Positions 10,364-20,619 of a stretch of DNA of 64,000 nucleotides are shown here, in pieces. The notes under the pieces are model-generated. The model searched no databases. It saw only the letters and a program-made list of their open reading frames with translations, and was not told the DNA's origin. The stretch's first letter is position 1; every line of letters starts with the position of its first letter. The position numbers and the translations under genes were made by a program. This DNA comes from Deinandra increscens subsp. villosa. Lineage: Eukaryota; Streptophyta; Magnoliopsida; Asterales; Asteraceae. The stretch lies in the NCBI GenBank assembly GCA_039602395.1, contig JBCNJP010000027.1:40144986-40208985 (forward strand), given 5' to 3'.

Positions 10364-11486
10364 TGTATTATGGGAATAGTTTTCATATTTAAATAATTAT
10401 CATTAAGTATTAATTTTGAACTACCATATATAAATTATGTATGAAAATTCAGATGGAAATTATATTGCTTAGAAAACATATGGACTAAATTACAGCAAGA
10501 GAATGGTGATCGAGAACGAAATTTGATTGAACTTTCAGCAGGCATGGAGTCGCTGCAATTCTTGTCAAAGGTTTTAAGAGTTTTTTTTGTAAAATTACAA
10601 TACTACCCCCTTTATTAGAAAAATAACGGAGAAATTTAACTGGGTTAGTGTAAAGTTAGTGTAAAGGTTAAAACATGAAACAAGTTTTCAAATAAAGGGT
10701 AAAACTTGAAAGTTTTTAAAAAAAAAATCAAAATCTAAAGTTTTGTAAAGTATAAAGGTTAAAAATTGTAATCTAGTCTTAAAAAATTGTATCCAATGGC
10801 TCCAACCCAATCCACTACCTACCGCTAAAAATTGTATTTAGTAAACAGATAAAAAATGGAAGCAATGCATCGACATTCACAAAATACAAACCACACACAC
10901 ATAATACATCGGTGCTCAGATGCTAAATTCGGTTGCTGAGGATGCTTCGATCGGATTAAAGGTGCATGACTGCTTGGTCCAATGCAGTCAATCGGTGCTT
11001 GACTACTTGGTTTGATGCTTCGCCAGAGATGCTTTAATGGGCAACCGTGGTAGCGACGGACTAGAGGGCTAAAAGCCTAAAAGGCAACCCTAAGATCGTT
11101 TGCTTATTTCCGATTCTACGAGATTTTTTTACAATTAGGGTTAAACCCCCTTTAATTGAGATTGTTGACTTGGTCAACGACTTTTTAGTCCAATTTATAG
11201 AAATCGCTACGGCACCCTTCCGATGCACGATTCATCGACGAGGAATCAGCTGAGTCGACCGACTTTTGCAACCCTGGTTATTTGTACCCCCTTTTCATAT
11301 TTGTACATCCATGCAGACTGTATACATAACATATATATACGTACCGAATCAATAGAACTCTGAACACCATATACAGCCCGGATAAATCAAACATACACGA
11401 GCCGCATACTCTATACGGGATGGATAATGGCAATATACGGCCCGTATTTTTTTCAAAAGATAAAAAGTTGTTGTATATCGTTTTAG
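10364..11486. repeat. repeat D copy 1 with truncated repeat E
   Basis: Nearly identical to 15618-16762 over about 1.1 kb. The D part (to about 11330) holds an exon-like segment and GATGCTTGACTACTTGG-type words. The E part begins at about 11335 and stops at 11486 where cassette X starts. D begins exactly at the element A LTR border. Confidence 0.85.
10473..10570 (+). pseudogene. exon-like fragment in repeat D, copy 1
   Basis: A 98-nt open stretch bounded by an acceptor (TTGCTTAG) and a donor (AAAG|GTTTTA) encodes WTKLQQENGDRERNLIELS followed by AGMESLQFLSK. The second copy at 15729-15826 keeps the frame and all but one residue. It looks like a captured exon from an unknown gene. I do not recognise the family and saw no neighbouring exon. 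Confidence 0.35.
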
Positions 11487-11577
11487 ACACTTAATTAATA
11501 AAAAAAAGACACAGAGTCTTTAAAAGGGGTATTAACGTCTTTTTACCTTTACATAAAATAAGCATAGACAACTTTAA

Positions 11578-11805
11578 ATACGCATCAACAAAAAACACGC
11601 ATACCTCAACCTTTTACACACAAAATAACGCATACGTTCATCGTTTTCAGGCACCTGAATAAAAACCACTAAGCTGAACATAATCTAATTACGCATCAAC
11701 AAAAAACACATATAACTCAAACTATTATACAAAAATCACGCATATGCTCAACTTTCTCACGCAATTTAATAAAACCACTAAGCGAATTATAATTTAAACA
11801 CAAAC
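11578..11805. repeat. two diverged 112-bp tandem units with ACGCAT motifs
   Basis: Both units start TACGCATCAACAAAAAACAC and end near AAAACCACTAAGC. Each carries several ACGCAT words. Confidence 0.6.
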
Positions 11806-12000
11806 ATTAAAAAAACGTCATATTCACGCATTAACTCGTTTCTCACCTTAAAATCAATGACTAACATCGGAACAACAATATAACGCATGTTCATTATGAT
11901 AATAATGCAAACATAAAAAATAAAATCATTCTTCATTAAAAACGAACTTCATAAAAATAAATAAAAAAAGACAACATCATCTAAATTACATCAAAAAGAT

Positions 12001-12339
12001 CTAGACAAAAGAAGCAAGAAAATCCATCTTCAAATCAACAGAAACTTTAATCAGCTGCATGATCTTCCAAATAGCTTGAACCTGGCCCTCATCAGCTATA
12101 GCCAAGTCAGCCAAAAACAAAACAGAAATATCACGCAATGACGAAGAAGGCATAGCAAGCAACTCATCCATTATTTTGTCACGATCAGCAACACCAGCTC
12201 TTAAAACATTCAAGTGTTGCTTCAGAACATCACTAAAAATAACATCCTTATTGAAATGATTCATGACTTTATCACGCACTGTCTGCTTCAGTATATCAGA
12301 AGAAGGTGATGTCGTTGATGACGAGGACGAAGAGGCCAT
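12001..12339 (-). CDS. small Ser-leader protein 1 of cassette X (unknown function)
   Basis: 112 residues from the second in-frame ATG (12339), chosen because the product then starts MASSSSSSTTSPSS, like the other two genes of the cassette. A longer start exists at 12369. After the Ser/Thr-rich leader comes a mainly helical, charged segment (DKVMNHFNKDVIFSDVLKQ, then RAGVADRDKIMDELLAM) and a hydrophobic C-terminal part ending KMDFLASFV. No signal peptide, no convincing membrane span, no motif I recognise. The frame is uninterrupted. The upstream 250 bp are AT-rich, with no clear TATA box. Confidence 0.45.
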   Translation of the reverse strand: MASSSSSSTTSPSSDILKQTVRDKVMNHFNKDVIFSDVLKQHLNVLRAGVADRDKIMDELLAMPSSSLRDISVLFLADLAIADEGQVQAIWKIMQLIKVSVDLKMDFLASFV

Positions 12340-12679
12340 CTTCAGAGAATGTATTATTCTATATTTCACTCAACTCAAAAACAAAAACTGTAAAATAACG
12401 CAAAGCCACTATGTAAAGAGGTAGAAAACCCTAATTCTAAAATCGGACGGTCTAGAATGAAAACATTAAAATTATTTAAAAAATATATATTTAAAATAAT
12501 AATAAATAAATAATAAAATAACGCACGGGTATATAATATATATCGTAAAGGATATTCTACGTAAATATATGAGGAAGATAACTGAATTCGGATTATTAGC
12601 GCGCTTGAAATCACGCAGGAATATCTTTTAAACATGTAAAATGATTGAAAAGCCCATCCGCGTAAAACTTAAAACATTT

Positions 12680-12834
12680 CACGTGTCGGCCTCCCCTTCA
12701 TTCGCACGCTTCGCACGGAAAAAACCTTTGTATTTGAACTTTCACCTATATATATATATATATATAGGTGAAAGTTCAAATACAAAGTGTATTTTCCGGG
12801 CAAAGTGTGCGAAGGGAGGAGAGCGGGACACGTG
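12680..12834. repeat. large palindrome / foldback at centre of cassette X
   Basis: 12726-12787 is a perfect 62-bp palindrome: arms CTTTGTATTTGAACTTTCAC plus CTA around a (TA)n core. Imperfect pairing extends to CACGTG (G-box) hexamers at 12680-12685 and 12829-12834. It would extrude as a long hairpin. Possible MITE; I saw no target duplication. Confidence 0.85.
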
Positions 12835-12947
12835 TTGTTCCGAGTTTCACACGAAGGGTTTTTTTTTGTCTTTTTAAACATCTGTGTTTAAACCGGGCGG
12901 GCTTTTTACTTGATTTTTTAGAGCGCCATTTTTCTCTTCCCGGATTT

Positions 12948-13330
12948 TTGCGTAATGTTTTTTGCGTTTTTTAGGTGTCTATGTTTATAACAGAACACCT
13001 TTTGCGTCATTTATTTACATGCGTTTTTTGTATTTGCGTGATTTTATTTTTTGCGTTATTAGTTGTCTAAGTTTATAACAGAACACCTTTTGCTTATTTT
13101 TTTTTTTTGCATTATTAGTTGCCTAAGTTTATAACAGAACGCCTTTTGCGTTATCTTTTTTGCGTTTTTAGTTGCCAAAGTTTTATAACTGAACACCATT
13201 TGCGTTATTATTTTTGCGTTATTTTTTTCATGCGTTTTTTTTGTGTTTTGCGTGATTTATTTTGCGTTATTAGTTCTCTAAGTTTATAACATAATACCCT
13301 TTGCGTTATTGTTTTTCATGCGTTATTTTG
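12948..13330. repeat. degenerate tandem repeat with TGCGTTAT motifs
   Basis: About five units of 50-85 bp share GTTTATAACAGAACACCTTT followed by TGCGTTAT. The units are diverged and T-rich. This is the right-hand counterpart of the ACGCA array at 11578-12615. Confidence 0.7.
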
Positions 13331-13563
13331 TACAGTATAATAGATCGAAGAACGATAATTTTCATTTCTTAATATATGTTTTTGACAAAAAGTTAATTAA
13401 AATTACAAAGAACATACAAAGCAGAATCTAAACTAGTTATATTTATTCAGAAAATACTTTTTCAAATCGGTAGATGCTTGAAGGGCTCCGACCTAGTTTG
13501 GTAATTTTGTACATCTATTCTATACTTCTATGTCAGTTTTGGTCCTGTCTGACATAAAAAAAA

Positions 13564-13782
13564 TTACCAAATCTCGAACAGCACTATTCGGCAAGATGAA
13601 TAGATTTTTTTTATCTTATTTCTTTCTTCGATCATCTCTCGTAGATTGTCGAAGGTTTTGTTTAGAACCTCTAGCATGTGCTTTTTCTTGTAATATTCGA
13701 TCATCATCTCCCTCTTCAACTTCCTTTTTATGAATAAATCTTCAGCAAAGTATGTAGATGGTGTTGAAGATGACGAAGCCAT
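13564..13782 (-). CDS. small Ser-leader protein 2 of cassette X (unknown function)
   Basis: 72 residues from the ATG at 13782, giving MASSSSTPSTYFAEDLF at the N-terminus. An in-frame upstream ATG at 13878 would add 32 residues, but the Ser-rich start matches genes 1 and 3. The rest is very basic and helical (IKRKLKREMMIEYYKKKHM, then NLREMIEERNKIKKIY), a likely coiled coil or nucleic-acid-binding helix. A TATA box (minus CTATAAAATAG, 13883-13893) lies about 100 bp upstream of the chosen start, ordinary plant promoter spacing. No recognised domain. Confidence 0.45.
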   Translation of the reverse strand: MASSSSTPSTYFAEDLFIKRKLKREMMIEYYKKKHMLEVLNKTFDNLREMIEERNKIKKIYSSCRIVLFEIW

Positions 13783-13882
13783 TTGCAAGGTTTTTGTTGT
13801 TTGTGACGGTTTTTGGGAAATGCTGTGTTCTCTGTGATTAGTTGCAGAGGGCTGCGTGATTTCTTCATAGTGAATCAAGTGC

Positions 13883-13893
13883 CTATTTTATAG
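13883..13893 (-). promoter_or_regulatory. TATA box for small gene 2
   Basis: Minus-strand CTATAAAATAG, about 100 bp upstream of the ATG at 13782. The 5' leader would be about 70 nt, A/C-rich as in plant leaders. A 16-G run lies further upstream (13907-13922). Confidence 0.5.
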
Positions 13894-13906
13894 GGGTGGG
13901 GGAGGC

Positions 13907-13922
13907 GGGGGGGGGGGGGGGG
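13907..13922. repeat. poly-G run
   Basis: Sixteen consecutive G within a G-rich stretch (13893-13940). A plausible G-quadruplex former and also a likely sequencing-length artefact. Confidence 0.8.
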
Positions 13923-14187
13923 TGTGGGGTGTGGGGAGTTATGAATTGATATTTTGAGTAGACGAAAGGACGCAATTTACATGGGTAATTGCATATTTGT
14001 AATTATAGTTATACGTAATAAAGAAACGGAATACATGTTTTTAATTTTATAAAATTTTCTTTTGCGTCTGTTCGGTTTCCGTCCACTTAGCTATAAGTAT
14101 TTTACCTTTTTACCAGTTTTATAGACAATTCTATTTTCATCAATTTATCATCTTTCTTTTTCCATTATACATTTTTAAATCTTCAAA

Positions 14188-14529
14188 ATGTCTTCATCTT
14201 CATGCAAGTACACTTCCACTACATGTCCTAAGGCGATAAAGATTGTGGAAGATCTCTGCAACCGAGAATAAGTGAAAGGTCGCATTATGCATAGTTCGTT
14301 CGAAATGATCGTTGGCCTTACCACCAATAGCCTGAAAACTTATACACGGATGCTTGAGGATTTTGTTGGTCACCCTTCCAGTAAGATGTAGAGTGTTGTT
14401 ACGGAGCACATTATTGATCAACTGCAGTTGAAGCATGAAATTCACGAGATGCTTCGTATGTTGATGGATAGCACTATAAAGAAATTTAAAGACCAAAAGG
14501 ATTATGTTGAAGAAATCAGGATGTTCTAG
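14188..14529 (+). pseudogene. small Ser-leader gene 3 of cassette X, two in-frame stops
   Basis: Starts MSSSSCKYTSTTCPKAIKIV and stays in one frame to TAG at 14527-14529, about 111 residues without the breaks, similar in length and leader to gene 1. TAA at 14269-14271 and TAG at 14389-14391 interrupt it. The middle is helical and charged; the end reads LMDSTIKKFKDQKDYVEEI. On the opposite strand from genes 1 and 2. Its paralogy with gene 1 rests on architecture more than residue identity. Confidence 0.4.
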
Positions 14530-15047
14530 ACATCTCTCCGTTTTTTTTCTTTTTTTGAATATGTTGTTTTGTATTTGTAATCGATGTGTGATTACAAGAT
14601 TACTTTTTGCGTTATTTTTCATAGACCAAAAGGTATCTGATCTTTTTAATGTTGATACGTTTTTGTGTTTTTTAACGTGTATGCGTTATAATGATAATGT
14701 GTGTGAGAAAAAATTAAATCTCACTTTTTCAAAGGTGTGTGATTAAACGGGTGGGTGTTTAAATTTATGCGTGATTAAACTACTGCGTGATTTTTACATA
14801 TATGCGTTATTAAAGGTGCGTTATTTTTATTGACTTTGTTGCGTGAATATTATTCATTTTTTTTATGTTGACACGCTATTTTTGATTAGTTAAGGAAAAG
14901 ACAATGATACCCATTTTACTAAGTTTAATGAGTTGTACCCCATTTTCTCCGGCGCGTATCAACCCTATCCATTAGATTGTTTTTATTGTTCTCAATCTTC
15001 GGCTGGGATTCCTTCGCACGATTTTGTCCCTTTGTATAATAATTTTC

Positions 15048-15085
15048 CCCTATATATATGTATATATATATGTATATATATATAT
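15048..15085. repeat. TA-rich microsatellite
   Basis: TATATATATGTATATATA-type run at the left border of E copy 2. Confidence 0.8.
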
Positions 15086-15600
15086 ACGGGCGGAATAGGT
15101 GCATTAAATTAATAGAACTCTGAACACCATATACGGCCCAGATAAATCAAACATACACGGGCCAGATACTCTATAAAGGATGGATAATGGCAATATACGA
15201 TCCGTATATTTCCAAAAGATAAAAAACCTGCTGCATATCGTTTCAATAAAAAAAAAGTGACGTATACGGACCAGAAACGAATAATATACAACCTATATAA
15301 CCTATGAGGGCCTGATATAATTATATATGTCCCGTATATTTCCAAATAAACAAAAGCTATTGATTGCTATCTCAATGAAAAAAGGGACGTATATTGTCCA
15401 GATAATAGTAATATACGGCATGTATAAGATATAAGGGCCTGATACATATATGTATACGGCTCGTATAATTCCAAAAGAACAAAAGCTACTCCTTGTCAAT
15501 TCAATCACGAAAAAGTATAATAATGTGCTTAAAAACACGCAGCAACGCGCAGGCTCCAATACTAGTATATATAAAAACGGTATTGAGGTATGTCGTAGCA
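15086..15600. repeat. repeat E copy 2
   Basis: About three 150-bp sub-repeats, each with TATACGG or CCGTATA words, GGGCCTGATA and AACAAAAGCT...TCAATTCAATCAC. Matches 16590-17020 closely and 11335-11486 in part. Ends beside repeat D copy 2. Confidence 0.8.
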
Positions 15601-15617
15601 AGGCATACGTTGTCAAA

Positions 15618-17020
15618 TGTGTAATATGGGAATAGTTTTCATATTTAAATAATTATCATTAAGAATAAATTTTGAACTACCATATATAAATTATGTATGA
15701 AAATTCAGATGGAAATTATATTGCTTAGAAAACATATGGACTAAATTACAGCAGGAGAATGGTGATCGAGAACGAAATTTGATCGAAATTTCAGCAGGCA
15801 TGGAGTCGCTACAATTCTTGTCAAAGGTTTTAAGAGTTTTTTTTGTAAAATTACAATACTACCCCCTTTATTAGAAAAAATAACGGAGAAATTTAACTGG
15901 GTTAGTGTAAAGTTAGTGTAAAGGTTAAAACATGAAACAAGTTTTCAAATAAAGGGTAAAACTTGAAAGTTTAAAAAAAAATCAAAATCTAAAGTTTTGT
16001 AAAGTATAAAGGTTAAAAATTGTAATCTAGTCTTAAAATTATTGTATCCAATGGCTCCAACCCAATCCACTACCTACCGCTAAAAATTGTATTTAGTAAA
16101 CAGATAAACAATGGAAGCAATGCATCGACATTCACAAAATACAAACCACACACACATAATACATCGGTGCTCAGATGCTAAATTCGGTTGCTGAGGATGC
16201 TTCGATCGGATTAAAGGTGCATGACTGCTTGGTCCAATGCAGTCAATCGGTGCTTGACTACTTGGTTTGATGCTTCGCCAGAGATGCTTTAATGGGCAAC
16301 CGTGGTAGCGACGGACTAGAGGGCTAAAAGCCTAAAAGGCAACCCTAAGATCGTTTGCTTATTTCCGATTCTACGAGATTTTTTTACAAGTAGGGTTAAA
16401 CCCCCTTTAATTGAGATTGTTGACTTGGTCAACGACTTTTTAGTCCAATTTATAGAAATCGCTACGGCACCCTTCCGATGCACGATTCATCGACGAGGAA
16501 TCAGCTGAGTCGACCGACTTTTGCAACCCTGGTTATTTGTACCCCCTTTTCATATTTGTACATCCATGCAGACCGTATACATAACATATATATACGGACC
16601 GAATATGTGCATCGAATTGATAGAACTCTGAACACCATATACAGCCCGGATAAATCAAACATACACGAGCCGCATACTCTATACGGGATGGATAATGGCA
16701 ATATACGGTCCGTATTTTTTCAAAAGATAAAAAGCTGTTGTATATCGTTTCAATAAAAAAGTGACGTATACGGACCGCTAACGAATAATATATTGCCTGT
16801 ATAACCTATGAGGGTCTGATATAATTATATACGTCCCGTATATTTCCAAATAAACAAAAAGTTGTTGTTTGTCGTCTCAGTCAAAAAAGGGACGTATACT
16901 GTCCAGATACTAGTTATATACGACATGTATAAGATATAAGGGCCTGATACATATATGTATACGGTTCGTATAATTTCAAAAGAACAAAAGCTACTCCTTG
17001 TCAATTCAATCACAAAAAAG
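15618..17020. repeat. repeat D copy 2 followed by repeat E copy 3
   Basis: D copy 2 (15618 to about 16575) mirrors 10364-11330 with scattered substitutions. E copy 3 (about 16590-17020) is full length. Order D-E is the same as in copy 1, so D+E was duplicated as one unit. Confidence 0.85.
15729..15826 (+). pseudogene. exon-like fragment in repeat D, copy 2
   Basis: Same 98-nt AG-to-GT bounded open frame as 10473-10570. Four base differences, three synonymous and one Leu-to-Ile. Family not recognised. Confidence 0.35.
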
Positions 17021-17852
17021 TAACATATATGGGATGGAAATGCCTCACAAAGCACGAGTTGTGCGTCATCCCAGCCAACGAGTCTATAAATTACAAACCT
17101 ACACCTCACTTCCAACTTGCTCAATTCTTTTCTTCACTTACTCAATTCTTTTATTCTCTCTCTAAATTTTCATTTTTTAGTCATTTCTTTTCAAGTTTTG
17201 GTTCTTTTGTTGAAAGATTGTCAGACTTTAACTTAATGCAAATTTGTTTATGTTTGTCTACAAACTTCTCATTTTTGTTTAAGCAAATCTTTAAAATCAT
17301 GCTTAATCTAAAACTTACACTCACTTGGGAGAAACAACATTTGGTGGGTTGGTAACATGAATATATGAACTAACCTTAATGCGTGTAATAATAATTTTGA
17401 AACTATATTTATATTTATTACTAACTCTTAAAAAGAATGCGTACATTGTGTATCATAGACCATTTGTGCCATCGAAAGCACATTAATCGGTAAGTGAGAA
17501 CCAGTTAGAGGATGATGATTTGTATTGAAAATGATTCACGTCTCATGGTAAGTGATGCATTCGTGTTTTTATGTGTATGTAAATAACACGTTATTCGTGC
17601 GCGAACGATTTGGATATATTGCTTTGGGATTCTTGGTTGGTAATATTTTGTCACTTCGTAGATGCGAGAGCAATGCGTTAGTGGACTTGGTTTTGGTTAC
17701 GAACGACTGCTCACGGGCGAGAGCGATGCGTGGAAGGAAACAGATCATTACTCCTTATAATAGATTTTTATTAAATAAAATAATTCGGTGCGTGGGTTGT
17801 TTCCTTGCTGGTTCATGACAACGTATCCGAGTGTAACGACACTTTGATCGTA
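17021..17852. other. anonymous AT-rich spacer
   Basis: No coding region, RNA gene or repeat I can name. Short open frames here are T-rich by composition. Confidence 0.5.
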
Positions 17853-18331
17853 AGGTCCTATGGTAACGTTTGTTATGTCGGAATGGAGGGTGGAATGGAA
17901 TGGGTCATTACATTGGAATAAAAAATGACATGTTTGGTAACATATTGGAATGAAATGGACCATTACCTAAAGAATGTGGTTCATTCCATATATAAAGATT
18001 TTCATTTCTTAGGAGTAGGGTGTTTTTCTTTCATTCCCTCAAGTAATGGAATGAAAAATTTATTCAAATTTAATTTTTTATTCGAAATTTATGGAAAAAA
18101 AATCAAGAATAAAAAAATAAAAAAATACAAAGAAAAATATAAAAATATAAAAAAAATAAAAATAAATAAAATAATAAAATAAATATAAATAAAAATAAAA
18201 TATAATAAATAAACTAAAAATAAAAATAAAAGTTAATTTGCAAATAAAGATAAAAATAAAAATATAAAATAAAACTTAAAAAATAAAATATTTAATAAAA
18301 ATAAATTAACTAAAAGACTAAAAGTTATAAG

Positions 18332-18384
<53 letters not shown>

Positions 18385-18717
18385 TAGGTTCAAATGAGAA
18401 CTTTTTCTTTTGAAAACTTTTAAGAACCATTCTGATCCACTAATTTTCAAGTGGGAAGCATTCAAATTCATAGGGAGAATATCCTTATATATAAATCAAA
18501 TATATTATTTTAAATGGAAATATTGGTAAAACTGTATTCGATTACTTCGTTTACTAACTATCAAACAACACGAAACAATGATTTATTTCATTCCCACATG
18601 GTAACCACACAGGATGATGGAATGGTAATGATTCATTTCCTTTACTTAACCATTCCATTACCTTGTCCATTACATTCTCCCGTTCATTCCATTACCCTAT
18701 ACCAAACAGACCCTATG
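17853..18717. mobile_element. MITE-like element with GGAATGG-type inverted ends
   Basis: The left end has GGAATGGAGGGTGGAATGG; the right end ends CATTCCATTACCCTATACC plus AAACAGACCCT. The right end is the inverted form of the GTTTGGTAN..GGTAATGGAATG words common at plant MITE termini. The left end is diverged. The middle is A/T-rich with a (TA)n run at about 18331-18380. No clear target duplication. Confidence 0.4.
18331..18380. repeat. (TA)n microsatellite
   Basis: About 25 uninterrupted TA dinucleotides. Confidence 0.9.
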
Positions 18718-20429
18718 AGTAACTGACATTAATTACAGTTTATATTTGTTTCTTCACAGACAGTCCCCTTGGGAGTCATCCTTGCTGGTGAACAACCGGG
18801 GGGGGGGGGGGGGTATAATTGGGTTGCCAAAGAAGGGACCCTTTTTACTTTCGTATAACAACCTTAAGGGGGTTTATATATATAAAAAGGTTACCAACAC
18901 ATCCTTGGCAAGTCATCTCAAATGATATTATCTTTTCATTAATTTAATTAAAACTTACTTTATCTTTATTTTATTTATTTTCCCCAACCTACTTTTAGAT
19001 CGGGTTAGACATAATCAAGTATCAAGATCTCACATGTATCCTTGAACGACATCGGTATCTTACATTCGCTATATTATACCTATGATGGGTGCAATTGCCC
19101 GAACGTGTGGTATATGGAGACTTTTACTTATCGTGTTTATAAATTTAAAACTTGCACAAAAATGATGTTTATTGACTCATTATTGTCATATTTTCCCATA
19201 CCACACTCACACATCAACTACACTATATAACTATACTAAACGCCTATGATCTTTTTTTTCTTCATAGGGACTGACTATATTTCATAATAATGATGAGGTT
19301 TAATTAAATCTACAAGTATAAGATTATATGGTATCCAAAAGTAAAAACTTACCCGTAAAAATAGCATAACCAAAAAATATATATATATTTCTTTATGATT
19401 TTTGGAAGTAAACGTAACTAAGTTGGAAGGTGGGAACAAAAGACCAGGAACCCTAACATTCCCACATGACACGTCGAGAGTAGCGAGTTCTCACCTATAT
19501 CCAAGCGAGAAATGAGAAAGTTTAGACGAGGGTCGGTGTTGAATTTCAATATATTATAGGGTGGATTTTGTTGAAACGTCCCTCAGAAGCCTACTTTACT
19601 TCAACCTCAAGTAAAAGATTATTGTATGAACCAAAATCTCTATGCATGTAAATTGGAAGTTCTCAAAATATTGGGAATACACACAAAAAGATTCCACCTT
19701 GAAACGTGTGTGACATTTTTGTTATATTACTCCCCATCCACAATATTAACAATAATACAGTTGACAATACTATTCACATGCAAATTTAAACATACAGTAT
19801 TATTATTATTTATTTCTTGGGCGGTTAGGTGGGGGCGGAGTGGGCTTCTTTTTGCCGCTGGCGCCGCTCAACAAGTTCGGCAAAAAGTGCCGCCAGTGAG
19901 CTCGGCAACGAAAAAAAAGTGATGGTGAATTCCACTTCTTGCCGAAAGGCAAACAATTGATGTGTGTGTATATGTGGGCTACATCCCCATATTAAAACTT
20001 TATCACCTAAATCCTATCAATCCCCTATAAAATTCTTCAAAAATTCTACTTTGTTCTCTTTCCTGCGTGACACACTCCTATTGGTTACAACCAATTCTTC
20101 AAAATCCTAAAAGTCCTACCACTCCCCCCTCCCTTATTATACACTTTTCTAGATCTACTTATATGAGAAGACAACGTAAGAAGATAACGTACTCTTATTT
20201 AGTATTTTCAATACTTTGATCTCTTGATAGTTGTGGCATCTTTTTTATTACTTGGTTTGCATTGAGAGCTATATTACTTTGGGTTGTTTACTTTGGGTTG
20301 TTAAATGAATCATGATTGACATAACACATATTAAATGATTGTTAAATTTGGAAATGAATTATTAGTCATGTGTTGTCGTGGGATACTCAAAACAAATGTA
20401 TTGTGATAATGCGATGTAAGAAAACGAAA
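18718..20429. other. anonymous spacer
   Basis: No gene found. Contains a 16-G run (18798-18813), a GC-rich patch at 19820-19910 with inverted CTTTTTGCCG / CGGCAAAAAG words, and otherwise AT-rich sequence. Confidence 0.5.
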
Positions 20430-20449
20430 AAATTATATACCTAAATATA

Positions 20450-20616
20450 CTAAAGACGGCCACATGACCGACAATAAACTATACACCTAAAAGTAACGGT
20501 GAAAACTAAACTAAAACAAGGAAAACACTTTAAAAGATATAAAAACAAAAAATAATAAAATTAATAAAAACAGTCACGCGAACCACAATAAACTATAAAC
20601 TTAAAAGTAACGATGT
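20450..20616. repeat. two tandem units, the second split by a solo LTR
   Basis: ACAATAAACTATACACCTAA and then AAAGTAACGGTGAAAACTAA start unit 1. Unit 2 begins alike and is cut at 20619, resuming at 23459 with AAACTAAACTAAAACC. The intact unit shows what the insertion site looked like. Confidence 0.7.
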
Positions 20617-20619
20617 AAA

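Larger units (their letters stand above)
11521..14916. mobile_element. cassette X: putative DNA transposon or composite with small genes
   Basis: Imperfect inverted ends: AAAGGGGTATTAACGTCTTTTT at about 11521-11545 and AAAAGACAATGATACCCATTTT at about 14893-14916. ACGCA words dominate the plus strand from 11578 to about 12615, TGCGT words from about 12948 to 14850, with a perfect palindrome at the switch. Inverted subterminal motif arrays are typical of transposase-binding regions. It carries two small ORFs and one related broken ORF. No transposase was found, and the superfamily is unknown. It lies between E repeats. Confidence 0.45.

Noticed and set aside
12641..12974. Short frames on both strands sharing a peptide
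   Set aside because: The shared peptide is the result of the palindrome, not of coding.
14200..14622. 140-residue minus-strand frame
   Set aside because: Antisense of the broken small gene 3; no sign of its own coding.
18180..18430. Minus-strand Ile/Tyr repeat frame
   Set aside because: Translation of the (TA)n microsatellite.
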